Source of the DNA: Deltaproteobacteria bacterium
Lineage (GTDB): Bacteria; Desulfobacterota; Syntrophobacteria; Syntrophobacterales; Syntrophobacteraceae
Direction of reading: 5' to 3'
Length of the DNA: 64,000 nucleotides
NCBI GenBank assembly: GCA_021780695.1
Contig: JAJXYD010000011.1
Location: forward strand, 1 to 64,000
Every line of letters starts with the position of its first letter. Positions within the stretch are counted from its first letter, which is position 1. The notes under the pieces were generated by a model. It ran no database searches. It saw only the letters and a list, made by a program, of their open reading frames with translations, and was not told where the DNA came from. The translations under genes and the position numbers were made by a program. Shown here in pieces: positions 44,019 through 53,140 of the stretch.

Positions 44019-45314
44019 TTATCGTATGGTTATCAGGTTCAGCATGTTCATAGGTTTTGCGTCTAGTTCCATTATCTTCCAACGGTATTGGGCCTGTTGG
44101 GGGGATGGCGTGAAGCCGGCTCCTGACCCGTTGAGGTCAACAGTGGAGGCGCTGGCAAGCGCACCCGTACTGACCTGTTGAAAATTTGTACCGTCGACCT
44201 GGTAAGTCCCGGGTGCCAGGCTGCTGGCGATGCCCTGGTCCCCGAGGTTGAAGGTCTTCGCCGAGGAATTGAAATCGGCCGTGTTGCTCACCTTGCCCCG
44301 TCCTTCCTGGTAAAGAATAAAAACCCTCACATCGCGTAAATACTGCTGCTCCTGCGCAGCAGTCATATGGATGGTTGGCGATCCGCCGGGGATGTTTTCT
44401 CCGCATAGATCCTTTTGCCATTTTACAGCGTTTCCGGTTTGCGTGGATACGACCCCGAAGGCGACCTGAAAATCTTCAACGCAATCGATAAGGGCCGACC
44501 TTTGCAGTGTACCGTCTATCTGACTGACATTGGCTCTGTAGAGAACGTAGGTTCCGGGGGCGCAGTAGGTCGGTACGCCGGGAACATTGGCATTGTCGGG
44601 GGTGTTGTCCAGGTAGTAGTCGACCCGGTTGAAAGGCATCCTGTCGGCGGTTGCATTGTCGTCGGTTCCGTATATATAGAAGATTCGTCCGGGGTCGCTG
44701 GGATAGGTGTTGGTTCCCATAGCGGAGGCGTTGGCATAGTAGGCGATGTTAAACGAAGCGCCAAAGAGTTGAAGGGCTCCGGTGTCGTCAATAATGGTGA
44801 ACTGTTCGCCGGAGACAAAATCGTTGCTCGTTTGTGTGACCGTGGGCAGGAACCTGGTTAAATTGGTGATTGTGGACCATTTTACGCTGGTGGGATTGAT
44901 CCATGCCGTGGTCGATTTGATCGCCAGTATGGCCGAATTGTTGGGGCCCACGACTTTTGCCGGTACGGAGGCGCCCAAAACGAAAGGCCGGGGAATGCCC
45001 GTTGTGCTGTCGTTTAACTTTGTCGGATCGTAGTCGGGGGTAGGCGTGCCTCCCCCAGAGGCTTCGTTGTAGGATGTCGGAGCTCCGCTTACGGAGGAAA
45101 AGGAGGAGAACAGACCAAATCCGCCCATCTGTATGTCATAACGTAGCAGGTCCAAGCCTGTTAAATTCGCAATATAGCTCTCAGACAGAGCTCCCTGAGA
45201 CTTGTAGGTGGTCAACAATTTCATGTATGCAACCGTTGCCGTGGCGACGATTAAAAGTACGATCGTCAGGCTTACCATCAGTTCGACGAGCGTCATTCCT
45301 GCCCGATCCCTCAT
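44019..45314 (-). CDS. pilW: PilW-like minor pilin
   Basis: 431 residues with the prepilin motif AGMTLVELMVSLTIVLLIVATAT just after a short leader (MRDRAG), giving cleavage by PilD after Gly. The C-terminal domain has many Asn, Thr and Gly residues, as in other PilW proteins. The start overlaps the stop of pilV by 4 nt (ATGA), so it is translationally coupled. Family assignment rests on the motif, length and position between pilV and pilX. Confidence 0.88.
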   Translation of the reverse strand: MRDRAGMTLVELMVSLTIVLLIVATATVAYMKLLTTYKSQGALSESYIANLTGLDLLRYDIQMGGFGLFSSFSSVSGAPTSYNEASGGGTPTPDYDPTKLNDSTTGIPRPFVLGASVPAKVVGPNNSAILAIKSTTAWINPTSVKWSTITNLTRFLPTVTQTSNDFVSGEQFTIIDDTGALQLFGASFNIAYYANASAMGTNTYPSDPGRIFYIYGTDDNATADRMPFNRVDYYLDNTPDNANVPGVPTYCAPGTYVLYRANVSQIDGTLQRSALIDCVEDFQVAFGVVSTQTGNAVKWQKDLCGENIPGGSPTIHMTAAQEQQYLRDVRVFILYQEGRGKVSNTADFNSSAKTFNLGDQGIASSLAPGTYQVDGTNFQQVSTGALASASTVDLNGSGAGFTPSPQQAQYRWKIMELDAKPMNMLNLITIR

Positions 45315-45790
45315 TGCCCCGCCCTCACGATTGTCTGAAGAATGTAGCTGTTCCTGTTATCTACGACTGTTACGCCCTTGACCGGCCATGTGACGGTAAA
45401 TTGAACTATGGAGGCGCCGCAGTTTCCTCCGCAGGTATCTGCTGCCGGTGTCGGGGTTACAAGTGGAGTGACGGTGTAGGATACAAGTGCGTTTCTCACC
45501 TGTCTCGTTATGGTGAACGCAGCATTAAAGGTTGCCCCAAGGTTACCGTAATTGGCCGACGCGATATCCCTGGCCTTCTCCTCTTGCTCCTGGGCAATTT
45601 TGATGGCTTCGTTTCTAACTTCCATTCTGGAACTCGAATCCAGGGAGGCCATGATTCCAACCAGCGACCCCATAAGCCCAAGGGCCAGTATGATCAGTGC
45701 CACCATGACCTCTACCAGAGTAAAACCCCGAGTTCTGCGGCCATGCGGCACCCGGCACGTATTATTGCAGTGGTATGCAGTTTGTCCCAT
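45311..45790 (-). CDS. pilV: PilV-like minor pilin
   Basis: 159 residues from the ATG at 45790, preceded by a GGGGGA site. The prepilin motif RGFTLVEVMVALIILALGLMGSLVGIMAS lies after a 20-residue leader, unusually long but acceptable. Overlaps the end of the fimT gene by 29 nt and pilW by 4 nt. The pattern IILALGLMGSL is typical of PilV. It forms part of the tip complex. Confidence 0.87.
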   Translation of the reverse strand: MGQTAYHCNNTCRVPHGRRTRGFTLVEVMVALIILALGLMGSLVGIMASLDSSSRMEVRNEAIKIAQEQEEKARDIASANYGNLGATFNAAFTITRQVRNALVSYTVTPLVTPTPAADTCGGNCGASIVQFTVTWPVKGVTVVDNRNSYILQTIVRAGQ

Positions 45791-46247
45791 TCATTTCCCC
45801 CAAAGAGATCCTGGTTAAAGACACTGTGATACAGTTGGGTGAGGCTCCAAAGCTGGGAGAGACAGAAAATGTTACCGAGGTTTGACTGTTCGTAGGGTCC
45901 CAAAACCCCCTGCCGTCGAAGGTGAGAACTTGGCTGCCGTTGATCGTGTTTTGGGGAGACACAATCCCGGTTACCGGAGTCCCGGTGTTATCAGGGGCCG
46001 TCTTGCCCGTTGCAACCTCCTGGATTTGGTAGCTGTTGCCGTTCCACCATATTCCGGTCGCGATCTTGGTCGTATAGGCATTTGTCCTGGCCAGTTGCAG
46101 ATCGGAGAAAAGCTGAACCATGTCGCCTTCCACGGTGTGTTTTTGTTGCCAGCTCGAATAGGCAGGTATGCCCCAGGTAAGCAGGAGCGCGATAAGTGCA
46201 ATTACCACCATGAGCTCTACGAGAGTAAATCCGGATCTGCCTTTCAT
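45762..46247 (-). CDS. fimT: FimT/GspH-type minor pilin
   Basis: 161 residues from the ATG at 46247, which overlaps the PilY1 stop codon (AAATGA); the GTG at 46259 is an alternative. Prepilin motif SGFTLVELMVVIALIALLLTWGIPAYSSW after a 5-residue leader, followed by a GspH-like domain (LFSDLQLARTNAYTTK, VLTFDGRGFWDP). FimT-type pseudopilins act in the minor-pilin complex. The 4-nt overlap indicates translational coupling with PilY1. Confidence 0.88.
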   Translation of the reverse strand: MKGRSGFTLVELMVVIALIALLLTWGIPAYSSWQQKHTVEGDMVQLFSDLQLARTNAYTTKIATGIWWNGNSYQIQEVATGKTAPDNTGTPVTGIVSPQNTINGSQVLTFDGRGFWDPTNSQTSVTFSVSPSFGASPNCITVSLTRISLGEMNGTNCIPLQ

Positions 46248-49200
46248 TTTTCGATCCACTGTATGATTTGTCCGGTCTTTCCCCCCGTTGAACCGGGAGG
46301 TAAAAAGACAGCGCCGCCCTCAGGCGCGATGCCTGAAATTGGCTGGGTTTCGCGGCCGTTGTTCTGGGTAAACGACGTGCTGGAGCTGATGGCGTTTATC
46401 GCTCCGGTAGATGTTTGAATGTAAATGGACCCGCCAGTGCCAGGCGCCACATAATTGGAGCAATCAGTTGAGGCAATGGAACTGCCGGTGGCGCAGTTGA
46501 GTCCATACAAGAAGGTTTCCCCCCCATAACCGCAGGGATTATTGGTGGGTTCGGTTGTGGTAAAATAGATCACGTTTCCTCCGTTGGCGCCCACCGGCGC
46601 GGTGGTCGGATCGGTTATCATCCTTTCGCTGCCATAGTTGGTGGTGGCTGCTGCGAGGTCGATCAACCACCCTGCCTGCGTCAAATCCTTTGCGCTTGTG
46701 GCGGAGGTAAGTGCGCTGCAGGCATCGTTGTTTCCGTTCAGGCTGTTGACGTTGGGACTTCCGCAATTCTGGTAGACGTCGTTGCAGGTGAAAGGCACAC
46801 CCATGATGAAATTATAACCGGAATTGCCGTTCGATCCGTAGTTGTCCATGGGAAAGAAGTACCTTCCCGTACCCGCGAATAAGTAGGTAAGCGGGGAACC
46901 GTCGAGGTTGTACCAGCAGGGCTCGGTGGCTATCTGCGCGGTGATGGGGACCTGCGGTATATTGTCGTAGGTCTTAACGTCATAAGTCCACTTCGAAGGG
47001 TCCACCCCGTTGACCGGATCGATTGAGTTCGTTTGGCCTGAGGTGGTGTATGCGTCGGTATAGACGAATCCAATTCCGCCTGACCAATTTGAGGCGCTGC
47101 CGTTGGGCGAAGAGGAGTATCCGAAGAAGACGTAGTCGGTATAACCGTCTGAATCCACATCCAGTCCGGTAGTAAAAAGCCTGCCTCCAAAAGCGTTCGC
47201 TATGGAATTGCCGCCGTTGTTCTTGAAATCGGTTTGGTAGACCGAATCGATTCGAAGAGTTGCCGGGTCGAGTTTAAGGATGAATGCTTGCAGGTTCTGG
47301 ATCGAACTGCCGTCATGCGGGTCGGTTGGGCCGGACAAAAACATCACGTCATACTGGTCTCCCGTTAAAGGAGTGGTCGAACTCGTCCACTTGTGGATAA
47401 CCGCGGGGCCCGAATAAGAGTAGCCCAGCTGCGGGTCGCTGAATTCCCACAAAAGCTTGGGGTTTTCCACGTCGGTTATGTCCAGCGCGTAGTAGGAGGA
47501 AAGCCCGATACAGGAGGAGGGTGTGTAGCTGCCTTCTTCCGAAACACTGGTGGCCGCGACCCCGCCGGGGCAGGTATCGGTGGGTACGTTAGTGGGGTAG
47601 GCGGGGGCGCAGCTCGCGGTGTAAGGAGCCGTTTGGCAGCCCTGTAAATTGTTGCAGGTAACTCCGTTCGAGATTCCCGCGCTGTTGAAACAATAATTGG
47701 CTTGAGAACCGCTCACGGCGCCTCCGCCCAGTCTCAGACCGCCGATCAATACCGTATGCGGGGTAGAGAGCGTCGTGCTCTCACATTCCTGTCCGGATGC
47801 ACAGGAGCTGGTGGTGGTGCAGGGATTGGTGGTATAGGAGATGACATTGCCGTTTGGGTCGACATTGGCGCAAACCTGCCCGGTGTAGTCAACGTACATC
47901 GTCGTTATGTAGGGGCTTAAGTCGTTATAATAGAGATGGCAGCTGTTGGGCGGGGGAACGGCCAGGCACCTCAGGTAAGGAAGAACGTTTGTGGGTACGA
48001 ACCCCCACAATTCAGAACCCATATTAGAAGTGGGAATACCGATGAGCTTGTCGACCTGATATGTTGCCCCATCCAATCCCGAGGTGCTTAATACCCCCGA
48101 TTCGAACGCGTGCAGCATTCCATCGTTTGCGCCGACAAAAACCACCGATTCCTTCTGTGTACACAGGGGGTAATTTGAGTTTGTGCAGTCGGCATCGCTG
48201 GTACAGGCTTGGACTGGACTTTGAAAAGTGGTGCCGCTCGTTGTGGAACAGTAAGAAAAGCTTGCGACGACCTTGGGCGTTGAATAAACAATGTCGCCAA
48301 GTTTCCAGGTATTTGGGGGGGTGCTGGGGCTGCACGTCGAGTAAGGAGCGGTGCAATCGCTATCCGTACTGCAGCCCTGGCCGCTAATGTTGACCGATCC
48401 GGCGGTGGCGATTGTGCTTGCGTCTTGGACGCACAGATTCACCGTTCTGTTCCGGCAGCTGTCCGGTGAGCATGTGGGGTAGCTCGTGTTGGTGCAGTCA
48501 CTGCTGGTAGAGCATGTAACGGGCATGCAGTAAGGATCCGATGTGGTTGCGGCACAGTCGCTGTCGGCGGTGCATGCAGTCGTGTTGTAATTGCCGTTGC
48601 CGTCGGAGCAAAGATACTCGATGCTTCCGGTCGTTGATTCACAAATATTGGCGGTTAAATCATTTCCCCTGACGTAGCTTATAAGGTTGTCCAGATTGGT
48701 GGAAGTCGTATTGCCGGTCAGGCATGGGTCCTGATGAGACGGATAGCCCAACGGCGAGGTTCCGGGTGTGGTGAGGGTGGAGTTCGAAGTGTTAAAACTT
48801 ACCAAACTCTGGCCGTCCTGGCTAGGGGTATAGATTGTGCGGTTGTCTGGGGATTGGGCCCAAAGCATCTTCCCGGCTTCCCAGATGGGGGTGAGAGAGT
48901 CTAGCCCGCCGGTGGAGATCAATGGGCCCGAGGAACCGTTGGTCTCCGGCGTATCGCGCTGGATCTGCAGGCCATTAGTCATGTTGAAAGTAAAATTTAG
49001 CACGTCGTCGGAGCCAAGCTCGAGGATGAAGTCATGGAGGGTATCCTCCCGGATGTTTTGATACACCGGGCCGTTATAAAACCACCAGTCGTAGAGGTAG
49101 CCCGGCCACGTAATCGAGTTGTTGCCGCTGCCGAAAGTCTTTGTGGTATAGAAAATTCCCTGCAGCACATTAGCCCCGTTTTCCGATTGGCTGGCTAGAA

Positions 49201-50965
49201 CCGATACTGAGCTGCCGGCCGAAACTCCGGAAAAAAGACTGCCCGTGATGTTCTGAAGAGCGGTCTCAAGTTCGGCGGGGCTGTTCGCATAATAGGCGTG
49301 CCCGCCGTTGTCGCCGGCCGTTCCCCCTGCTGTGGCCATGGCGTCAAGGTTGGTTTTGGCAAGGGTGGTCAGGCCAAGTCCCAGCACGTAGGTTTTGACA
49401 TTGAAAGTGTATGTGGTTCCGTTTTGTTTCATCGTCACGTTTTGCCAGCCGGTCATGCCGGCAGGAAGAGTGGATGGTTGGGATTGTCCGTCGAGTTCCT
49501 CCAACACGGCTTGAGCCTGCTGCTGAGCGATTGCGGTGTAGTTGGTGGTCCCGTTAACCCCCCATTGACCGGCAAGCGTTGTATCCGGCAGTCCGTCGGT
49601 CACAAGGATTATGAAATTTTGCTGACACGGTTGGGTAATCGGTGTTGGGACCGTGCTTCCGCTATATTTGTAATTTCCGTTTAAGTAGTTTAAGGCGCTT
49701 TGGAGCGCTCCGGCCGTGGGAGTATTGCCTGCGTTGATGAGATAGGGGCACGTATTGTAGTTGCCGTTCGAAGGACTGCACAGCATGTAGGGGGTTTTAT
49801 AGTTCCAATAGTCGGAGGGGTTTCCGGCATAGGGTGTTCCGTCCGTGCCGGAGTTGCAGTTTGTACCGTCGTCGCAATTTGGAATGAGGATGTCGTAGAC
49901 GTTATCGTATTGATCAGAGTTTGTGACACCAACATGAAACTGCGCCGAACCGGTAAGGTCTCCTACCGCGACATGGAGGAAACCCTGCGAGGAGCTTGGA
50001 GAAGTGCCCGAAAATATTGTGGGCCCAACATAATAGAACGGCTGTCTCACGCCGAAGTTGTAGAAGCCAAGCGCCCAATCGCTATCCGTGGGCTGGAATT
50101 GCGCCGAAGTGAAAAAATTGGAATAGCCGCCCGGGTTTCCGTTGTTGTCCCCGCCATCGGACTGGTTGCTCTTGTTTTGGTAGAAGTTGTAACTATTCGG
50201 GGCGTTCTGGGCAGTGCTGTAGTTGTCGCAGTAGCCGTACTCGGAGGCCGTCCCCCAAGCGGGGTAAGTACCCGATCCGTTGGGAGAGATGTACAATGCG
50301 TCGGATGCGCTGTGATAGGCTATCGGACCCCCGCTCGGATCCTGCCAGGCATAGAGTTTAGGGTAAGCCACCGCACAATAACCGGCCCTGATTCCGGTCG
50401 TATCGTTAAAAGGATAGCCACCGTTTGCGGGGTCTAATAAGAGGTCCGTAAAATTAGTGGAAAAGCTGCTGTTTAGTTGACTGCATCCTGACTGGCACAG
50501 GCTTTGGTCGGTGGAGTCGCCCGTTACGCAATAATCTTGGCAGGCCGCCAGTGTCGCGGCCGTCGGGCTCGGACAGTAGGAAGAGATCTGATAGGAAGTA
50601 AAGGGCATAAGGTTATATATAAAATAAGGGTCGCCTTGACTAACGTCGGAATTCAATGTAAATGTCATCACGCCGACATTAGCTTTCTGCTTTAGCTGCG
50701 CGACCATGTTTTGCAGAGCTATCCTGGCGATCACGGATTTGCTGGTGGGAGCATACGAACCCACGGCCTGACCGTAGAAATCTTCGTCCATGCTCTGGGA
50801 TACATCGAGCAGAATCAATATATTCGGTTTAACACCGCTTGCAATAAAGGGTGGGACCAGATTATTGCTTTGGCTGCACGGACTGGAAAATCCCGCAACT
50901 TTTCCAGGCATAAAAACCAACGAGAAAAGTAGAATGAATATTGCAGCCGCGTATGCCCTTCTCAT
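46244..50965 (-). CDS. pilY1: PilY1-like pilus tip protein with von Willebrand and Cys-rich regions
   Basis: 1573 residues, larger than Pseudomonas PilY1 (about 1160). Signal peptide at about 1-26. A von Willebrand A domain starts with ILILLDVSQSMDEDF (MIDAS DxSxS). Then a region of Cys-rich repeats (about 775-945; see finding), and a beta-propeller beginning VVFVGANDGMLHAFE and including YALDITDVENPKLLWEFSD and the calcium-binding motif DVDSDGYTDYVFFGY. PilY1 proteins sit at the pilus tip and act in adhesion, surface sensing and retraction control through calcium. The gene is followed by fimT, pilV, pilW and pilX with overlaps or short gaps, forming one operon. Confidence 0.9.
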   Translation of the reverse strand: MRRAYAAAIFILLFSLVFMPGKVAGFSSPCSQSNNLVPPFIASGVKPNILILLDVSQSMDEDFYGQAVGSYAPTSKSVIARIALQNMVAQLKQKANVGVMTFTLNSDVSQGDPYFIYNLMPFTSYQISSYCPSPTAATLAACQDYCVTGDSTDQSLCQSGCSQLNSSFSTNFTDLLLDPANGGYPFNDTTGIRAGYCAVAYPKLYAWQDPSGGPIAYHSASDALYISPNGSGTYPAWGTASEYGYCDNYSTAQNAPNSYNFYQNKSNQSDGGDNNGNPGGYSNFFTSAQFQPTDSDWALGFYNFGVRQPFYYVGPTIFSGTSPSSSQGFLHVAVGDLTGSAQFHVGVTNSDQYDNVYDILIPNCDDGTNCNSGTDGTPYAGNPSDYWNYKTPYMLCSPSNGNYNTCPYLINAGNTPTAGALQSALNYLNGNYKYSGSTVPTPITQPCQQNFIILVTDGLPDTTLAGQWGVNGTTNYTAIAQQQAQAVLEELDGQSQPSTLPAGMTGWQNVTMKQNGTTYTFNVKTYVLGLGLTTLAKTNLDAMATAGGTAGDNGGHAYYANSPAELETALQNITGSLFSGVSAGSSVSVLASQSENGANVLQGIFYTTKTFGSGNNSITWPGYLYDWWFYNGPVYQNIREDTLHDFILELGSDDVLNFTFNMTNGLQIQRDTPETNGSSGPLISTGGLDSLTPIWEAGKMLWAQSPDNRTIYTPSQDGQSLVSFNTSNSTLTTPGTSPLGYPSHQDPCLTGNTTSTNLDNLISYVRGNDLTANICESTTGSIEYLCSDGNGNYNTTACTADSDCAATTSDPYCMPVTCSTSSDCTNTSYPTCSPDSCRNRTVNLCVQDASTIATAGSVNISGQGCSTDSDCTAPYSTCSPSTPPNTWKLGDIVYSTPKVVASFSYCSTTSGTTFQSPVQACTSDADCTNSNYPLCTQKESVVFVGANDGMLHAFESGVLSTSGLDGATYQVDKLIGIPTSNMGSELWGFVPTNVLPYLRCLAVPPPNSCHLYYNDLSPYITTMYVDYTGQVCANVDPNGNVISYTTNPCTTTSSCASGQECESTTLSTPHTVLIGGLRLGGGAVSGSQANYCFNSAGISNGVTCNNLQGCQTAPYTASCAPAYPTNVPTDTCPGGVAATSVSEEGSYTPSSCIGLSSYYALDITDVENPKLLWEFSDPQLGYSYSGPAVIHKWTSSTTPLTGDQYDVMFLSGPTDPHDGSSIQNLQAFILKLDPATLRIDSVYQTDFKNNGGNSIANAFGGRLFTTGLDVDSDGYTDYVFFGYSSSPNGSASNWSGGIGFVYTDAYTTSGQTNSIDPVNGVDPSKWTYDVKTYDNIPQVPITAQIATEPCWYNLDGSPLTYLFAGTGRYFFPMDNYGSNGNSGYNFIMGVPFTCNDVYQNCGSPNVNSLNGNNDACSALTSATSAKDLTQAGWLIDLAAATTNYGSERMITDPTTAPVGANGGNVIYFTTTEPTNNPCGYGGETFLYGLNCATGSSIASTDCSNYVAPGTGGSIYIQTSTGAINAISSSTSFTQNNGRETQPISGIAPEGGAVFLPPGSTGGKTGQIIQWIEK

Positions 50966-51065
50966 GGACTTCCCCTTAATTGCAATTAGACCGGATTATT
51001 AAAAAATTGCCGTTTTGGATAGTGTTGATTTGTAAAAGAAATTCTCACTTTCCCGGGGACAGGAG

Positions 51066-51389
51066 TCATTGGAATATAACCTGCGTTAATACCCCGTTTA
51101 TAAAATAAAGCTGCGCCGTTGTGGCGTTAGTCTCCGGACTGCAATTATAAATTACCTTAAGGCCTGAAATAGTGTAGGTTTGACCGCTTTTAGTATAAAG
51201 GATTCCACCGTCGATTCTGCTTACAAAAGTATTTATAACCGATCTTGTAGAAGATGCATTCGTTTGACCGGCTTGGTTGGGCGTTTGTCCGTTGTTTACC
51301 GCGATGGTAGCCCCGGCAGTTCCCCTAGAGAGAAAAGAAGCCAAACTTAAAACGAATAGTGCCGAAATTATAGGCTTTTTCATATCCAA
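51066..51389 (-). CDS. Small exported protein between the pilin and PilY1 genes
   Basis: 107 residues with a signal peptide (about 1-26, MDMKKPIISALFVLSLASFLSRGTAGA). The mature part (about 80 residues) is Thr-, Asn- and Gln-rich, with one Cys and predicted beta strands such as GGILYTKSGQTYTISGLKVIYN and QLYFINGVLTQVIFQ. No family recognised. It lies in the pilus operon 101 bp upstream of pilY1 and 41 bp after the pilin, so it is probably a periplasmic or pilus-associated factor. Its role is unknown. Confidence 0.75.
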   Translation of the reverse strand: MDMKKPIISALFVLSLASFLSRGTAGATIAVNNGQTPNQAGQTNASSTRSVINTFVSRIDGGILYTKSGQTYTISGLKVIYNCSPETNATTAQLYFINGVLTQVIFQ

Positions 51390-51429
51390 TCTTCTCCATT
51401 AGAGCTTCTTTGGGAAGTCTCCGAGTACC

Positions 51430-51861
51430 TCACTGTCCAAATATCCATTGGAATATGGAAAAGCCAATGGCGTTGGGGGTTTGTATTGTAGGCACATTGC
51501 TGTTTGGGCTGATCGTTAACTTATCAATGTTTGCATTTATCGCTCGTGAGGCTAAAACCTGATAGGTATTTCCGAGTGCAACAGGTAGACTGAAAGTATA
51601 GCCGCCGTAAGTGGATGCTGTGGCAAGAGAGCAGCTGTTTCCAAAGGAAGGCAAACATTCAATGGTTTTTGCGTAGGCCTGGTTATCCGCGTACCACTCT
51701 TCCTGTTCAAGGCGCGCGGTCATGAGCGCACTTGCCGCCTGGCCCTGTTTGGTGCGATTTATGTAATTTATATAGGCGGGTATGGCCACGGAGGCCAGAA
51801 TGGCTATGATGGCCGTAACCACCATAAGTTCGACAAGGGTAAATCCTTTACCGGTATCCAT
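51430..51861 (-). CDS. pilE: Type IV pilin / PilE-like minor pilin
   Basis: 143 residues from the ATG at 51861, chosen because GGAGGAG lies upstream and because the sigma-54 promoter at 51945-51960 falls inside the longer open frame (to 51951). A short leader MDTGKG is followed by FTLVELMVVTAIIAILASVAIPAYINYINR with the conserved Glu5, so it is cleaved by PilD and polymerises. The C-terminal part has two Cys in ECLPSFGNSCSL, a candidate disulfide. First gene of the pilus cluster. Confidence 0.88.
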   Translation of the reverse strand: MDTGKGFTLVELMVVTAIIAILASVAIPAYINYINRTKQGQAASALMTARLEQEEWYADNQAYAKTIECLPSFGNSCSLATASTYGGYTFSLPVALGNTYQVLASRAINANIDKLTISPNSNVPTIQTPNAIGFSIFQWIFGQ

Positions 51862-52343
51862 GCGACAATAGCTCCTCCCTAAGCCCACGAGCAGCCCTCG
51901 CTTAATTCGAAATCGTGATGACACGCCTGATAACGAAAATGCTTTGCACATATCGTGCCCGCTCCTTTCGGTGAAAAAATTCGGGTTGACGTGAGCAGTT
52001 CAAGGGGCTGGTTTCGGGCTTGCTGCATGTTTAAAAGTAGGGGCAGGGCGGTTTTCATGCCTGTTCCAGCTGCTTTTTTAGTCAACGGTTTGACTTGCGG
52101 CCTAATTGCGAAAAAGTAATCCGAACGGCGGCAATCAACTTCTCGCCGTGCTGCCGCTGAGCGCTTACAAAGCCCCGAGTTGCGGAAGGTGAGGTGAGCT
52201 GGAGCTTCAAGCTTGTTTTGCATAAGCTTGCCGGGACTTTCAGTACCCTGAGCCCAGGCCGCGAGCAGGCCGGGTGAAGACCTTTATCCGAGGTTCCAAT
52301 TTGTCTCGTTTTCAATTGGCCCCACTCCCTGGAGCAGCAAAGT
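51862..52343. other. Intergenic region upstream of the pilin operon
   Basis: 482 bp between the glycosyltransferase stop and the pilin start. Besides the sigma-54 site at 51945-51960 I see no gene; frames on the minus strand here (for example 51879-52223) have no recognisable product or ribosome site. It also should end the transcript of the upstream glycosyltransferase, but no clear hairpin was found. Confidence 0.5.
51945..51960 (-). promoter_or_regulatory. Putative sigma-54 promoter of the pilin operon
   Basis: On the minus strand: GGGCAC, GATAT, GTGCA. GG and GC are separated by 10 nt as required for -24/-12; each hexamer or pentamer has one mismatch to TGGCAC and TTGCA. The start of transcription would lie near 51933, about 70 nt before the pilin ATG. 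Pilin genes of many Gram-negative bacteria, including deltaproteobacteria, use sigma-54 with PilR. Confidence 0.6.
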
Positions 52344-53081
52344 TTACCTCGATTTCGCCTTGATTTTGAAGCTAAACGCGCGCTTTTTCAGCCACATAAC
52401 CCCGAAGAGATCCAGAAGCGACACCCACAACCGGTTTTTGACCGAATACTTGGACAGTCCCTTTACTCTTGGCCTGTGGTTTACGGCGGTTTCGGTCAGT
52501 TTAAAGCCCTGCATGGCCGCAAGGGTGGGCAAGAAGCGGTGCATGCCCGCAAATCTGGGTGCCGACTCGAGGCATTGCCTGCGAAAGACCCTGGTAGAGC
52601 AGCCTACGTCTCTTACGCTCTTTCCGGTAAGCCAGGTTCTTACTCCGTTTCCGATAAGAGAGGAGATCTTTCTTTTGAAGTTGTCCTGGCGGTTTGCGCG
52701 ATAACCATTGGCCATATCCGCCCCTTCGGACTGGACCTTTCGAAAGAGCGCGGGAATGTCGGCCGGGTCGTTTTGACCGTCGCCGTCGATGGTGGCGATG
52801 ATCGGGGCGCGGGCTTCGGCTAATCCGGCCCAGAGTGCGGCCGATTGGCCGGCGTTTCGTTCAAAGGAGATAAATCTGTGGCGCGGATTTTGGGCGGAAA
52901 GCTTTTCCAGCAGCCCCAGGGTTCCATCGCTTGATCCGTCATCGACCCATATGCACTCCCAGTCGCTAAATTCCCTTTCCATTACCGTTCCCAATTCAAG
53001 GGCAAGGGAGACTATATTATCTTCTTCGTCTTTAACTGGGATTACTACGGAAATGTCCATCTTTTCTGTCTCTGACGCCAT
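52344..53081 (-). CDS. Family 2 glycosyltransferase (dolichyl-phosphate-mannose-synthase-like)
   Basis: 245 residues from the ATG at 53081 (AAGG 9 nt upstream); ATGs at 53114 and 53060 are alternatives. GT-A fold: ISVVIPVKDEEDNI, WVDDGSSDGT, IDGDGQNDPADIP (the DxD-type metal site), and DVGCSTRVFRRQCLE, GFKLTETAVNHRPRVKGLSKYSVKNR. It lacks the C-terminal membrane helices of the larger relatives, though the end is basic and hydrophobic (SLLDLFGVMWLKKRAFSFK). It probably transfers a sugar to a polyprenyl phosphate or lipid acceptor. The trmI gene lies directly upstream. Confidence 0.87.
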   Translation of the reverse strand: MASETEKMDISVVIPVKDEEDNIVSLALELGTVMEREFSDWECIWVDDGSSDGTLGLLEKLSAQNPRHRFISFERNAGQSAALWAGLAEARAPIIATIDGDGQNDPADIPALFRKVQSEGADMANGYRANRQDNFKRKISSLIGNGVRTWLTGKSVRDVGCSTRVFRRQCLESAPRFAGMHRFLPTLAAMQGFKLTETAVNHRPRVKGLSKYSVKNRLWVSLLDLFGVMWLKKRAFSFKIKAKSR

Positions 53082-53140
53082 TAAATTAAACCTTGAGTTG
53101 ATAAGGCCGCTCACGGGCGGCGCTTTTACCCCCCTTTGGG

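Noticed and set aside
48024..48387. Frames on both strands opposite the Cys-rich part of pilY1
   Set aside because: Shadows of the pilY1 frame; no ribosome sites.
51879..52223. 114-residue minus-strand frame upstream of the pilin gene
   Set aside because: No homology, odd composition, overlaps the sigma-54 promoter; likely chance.
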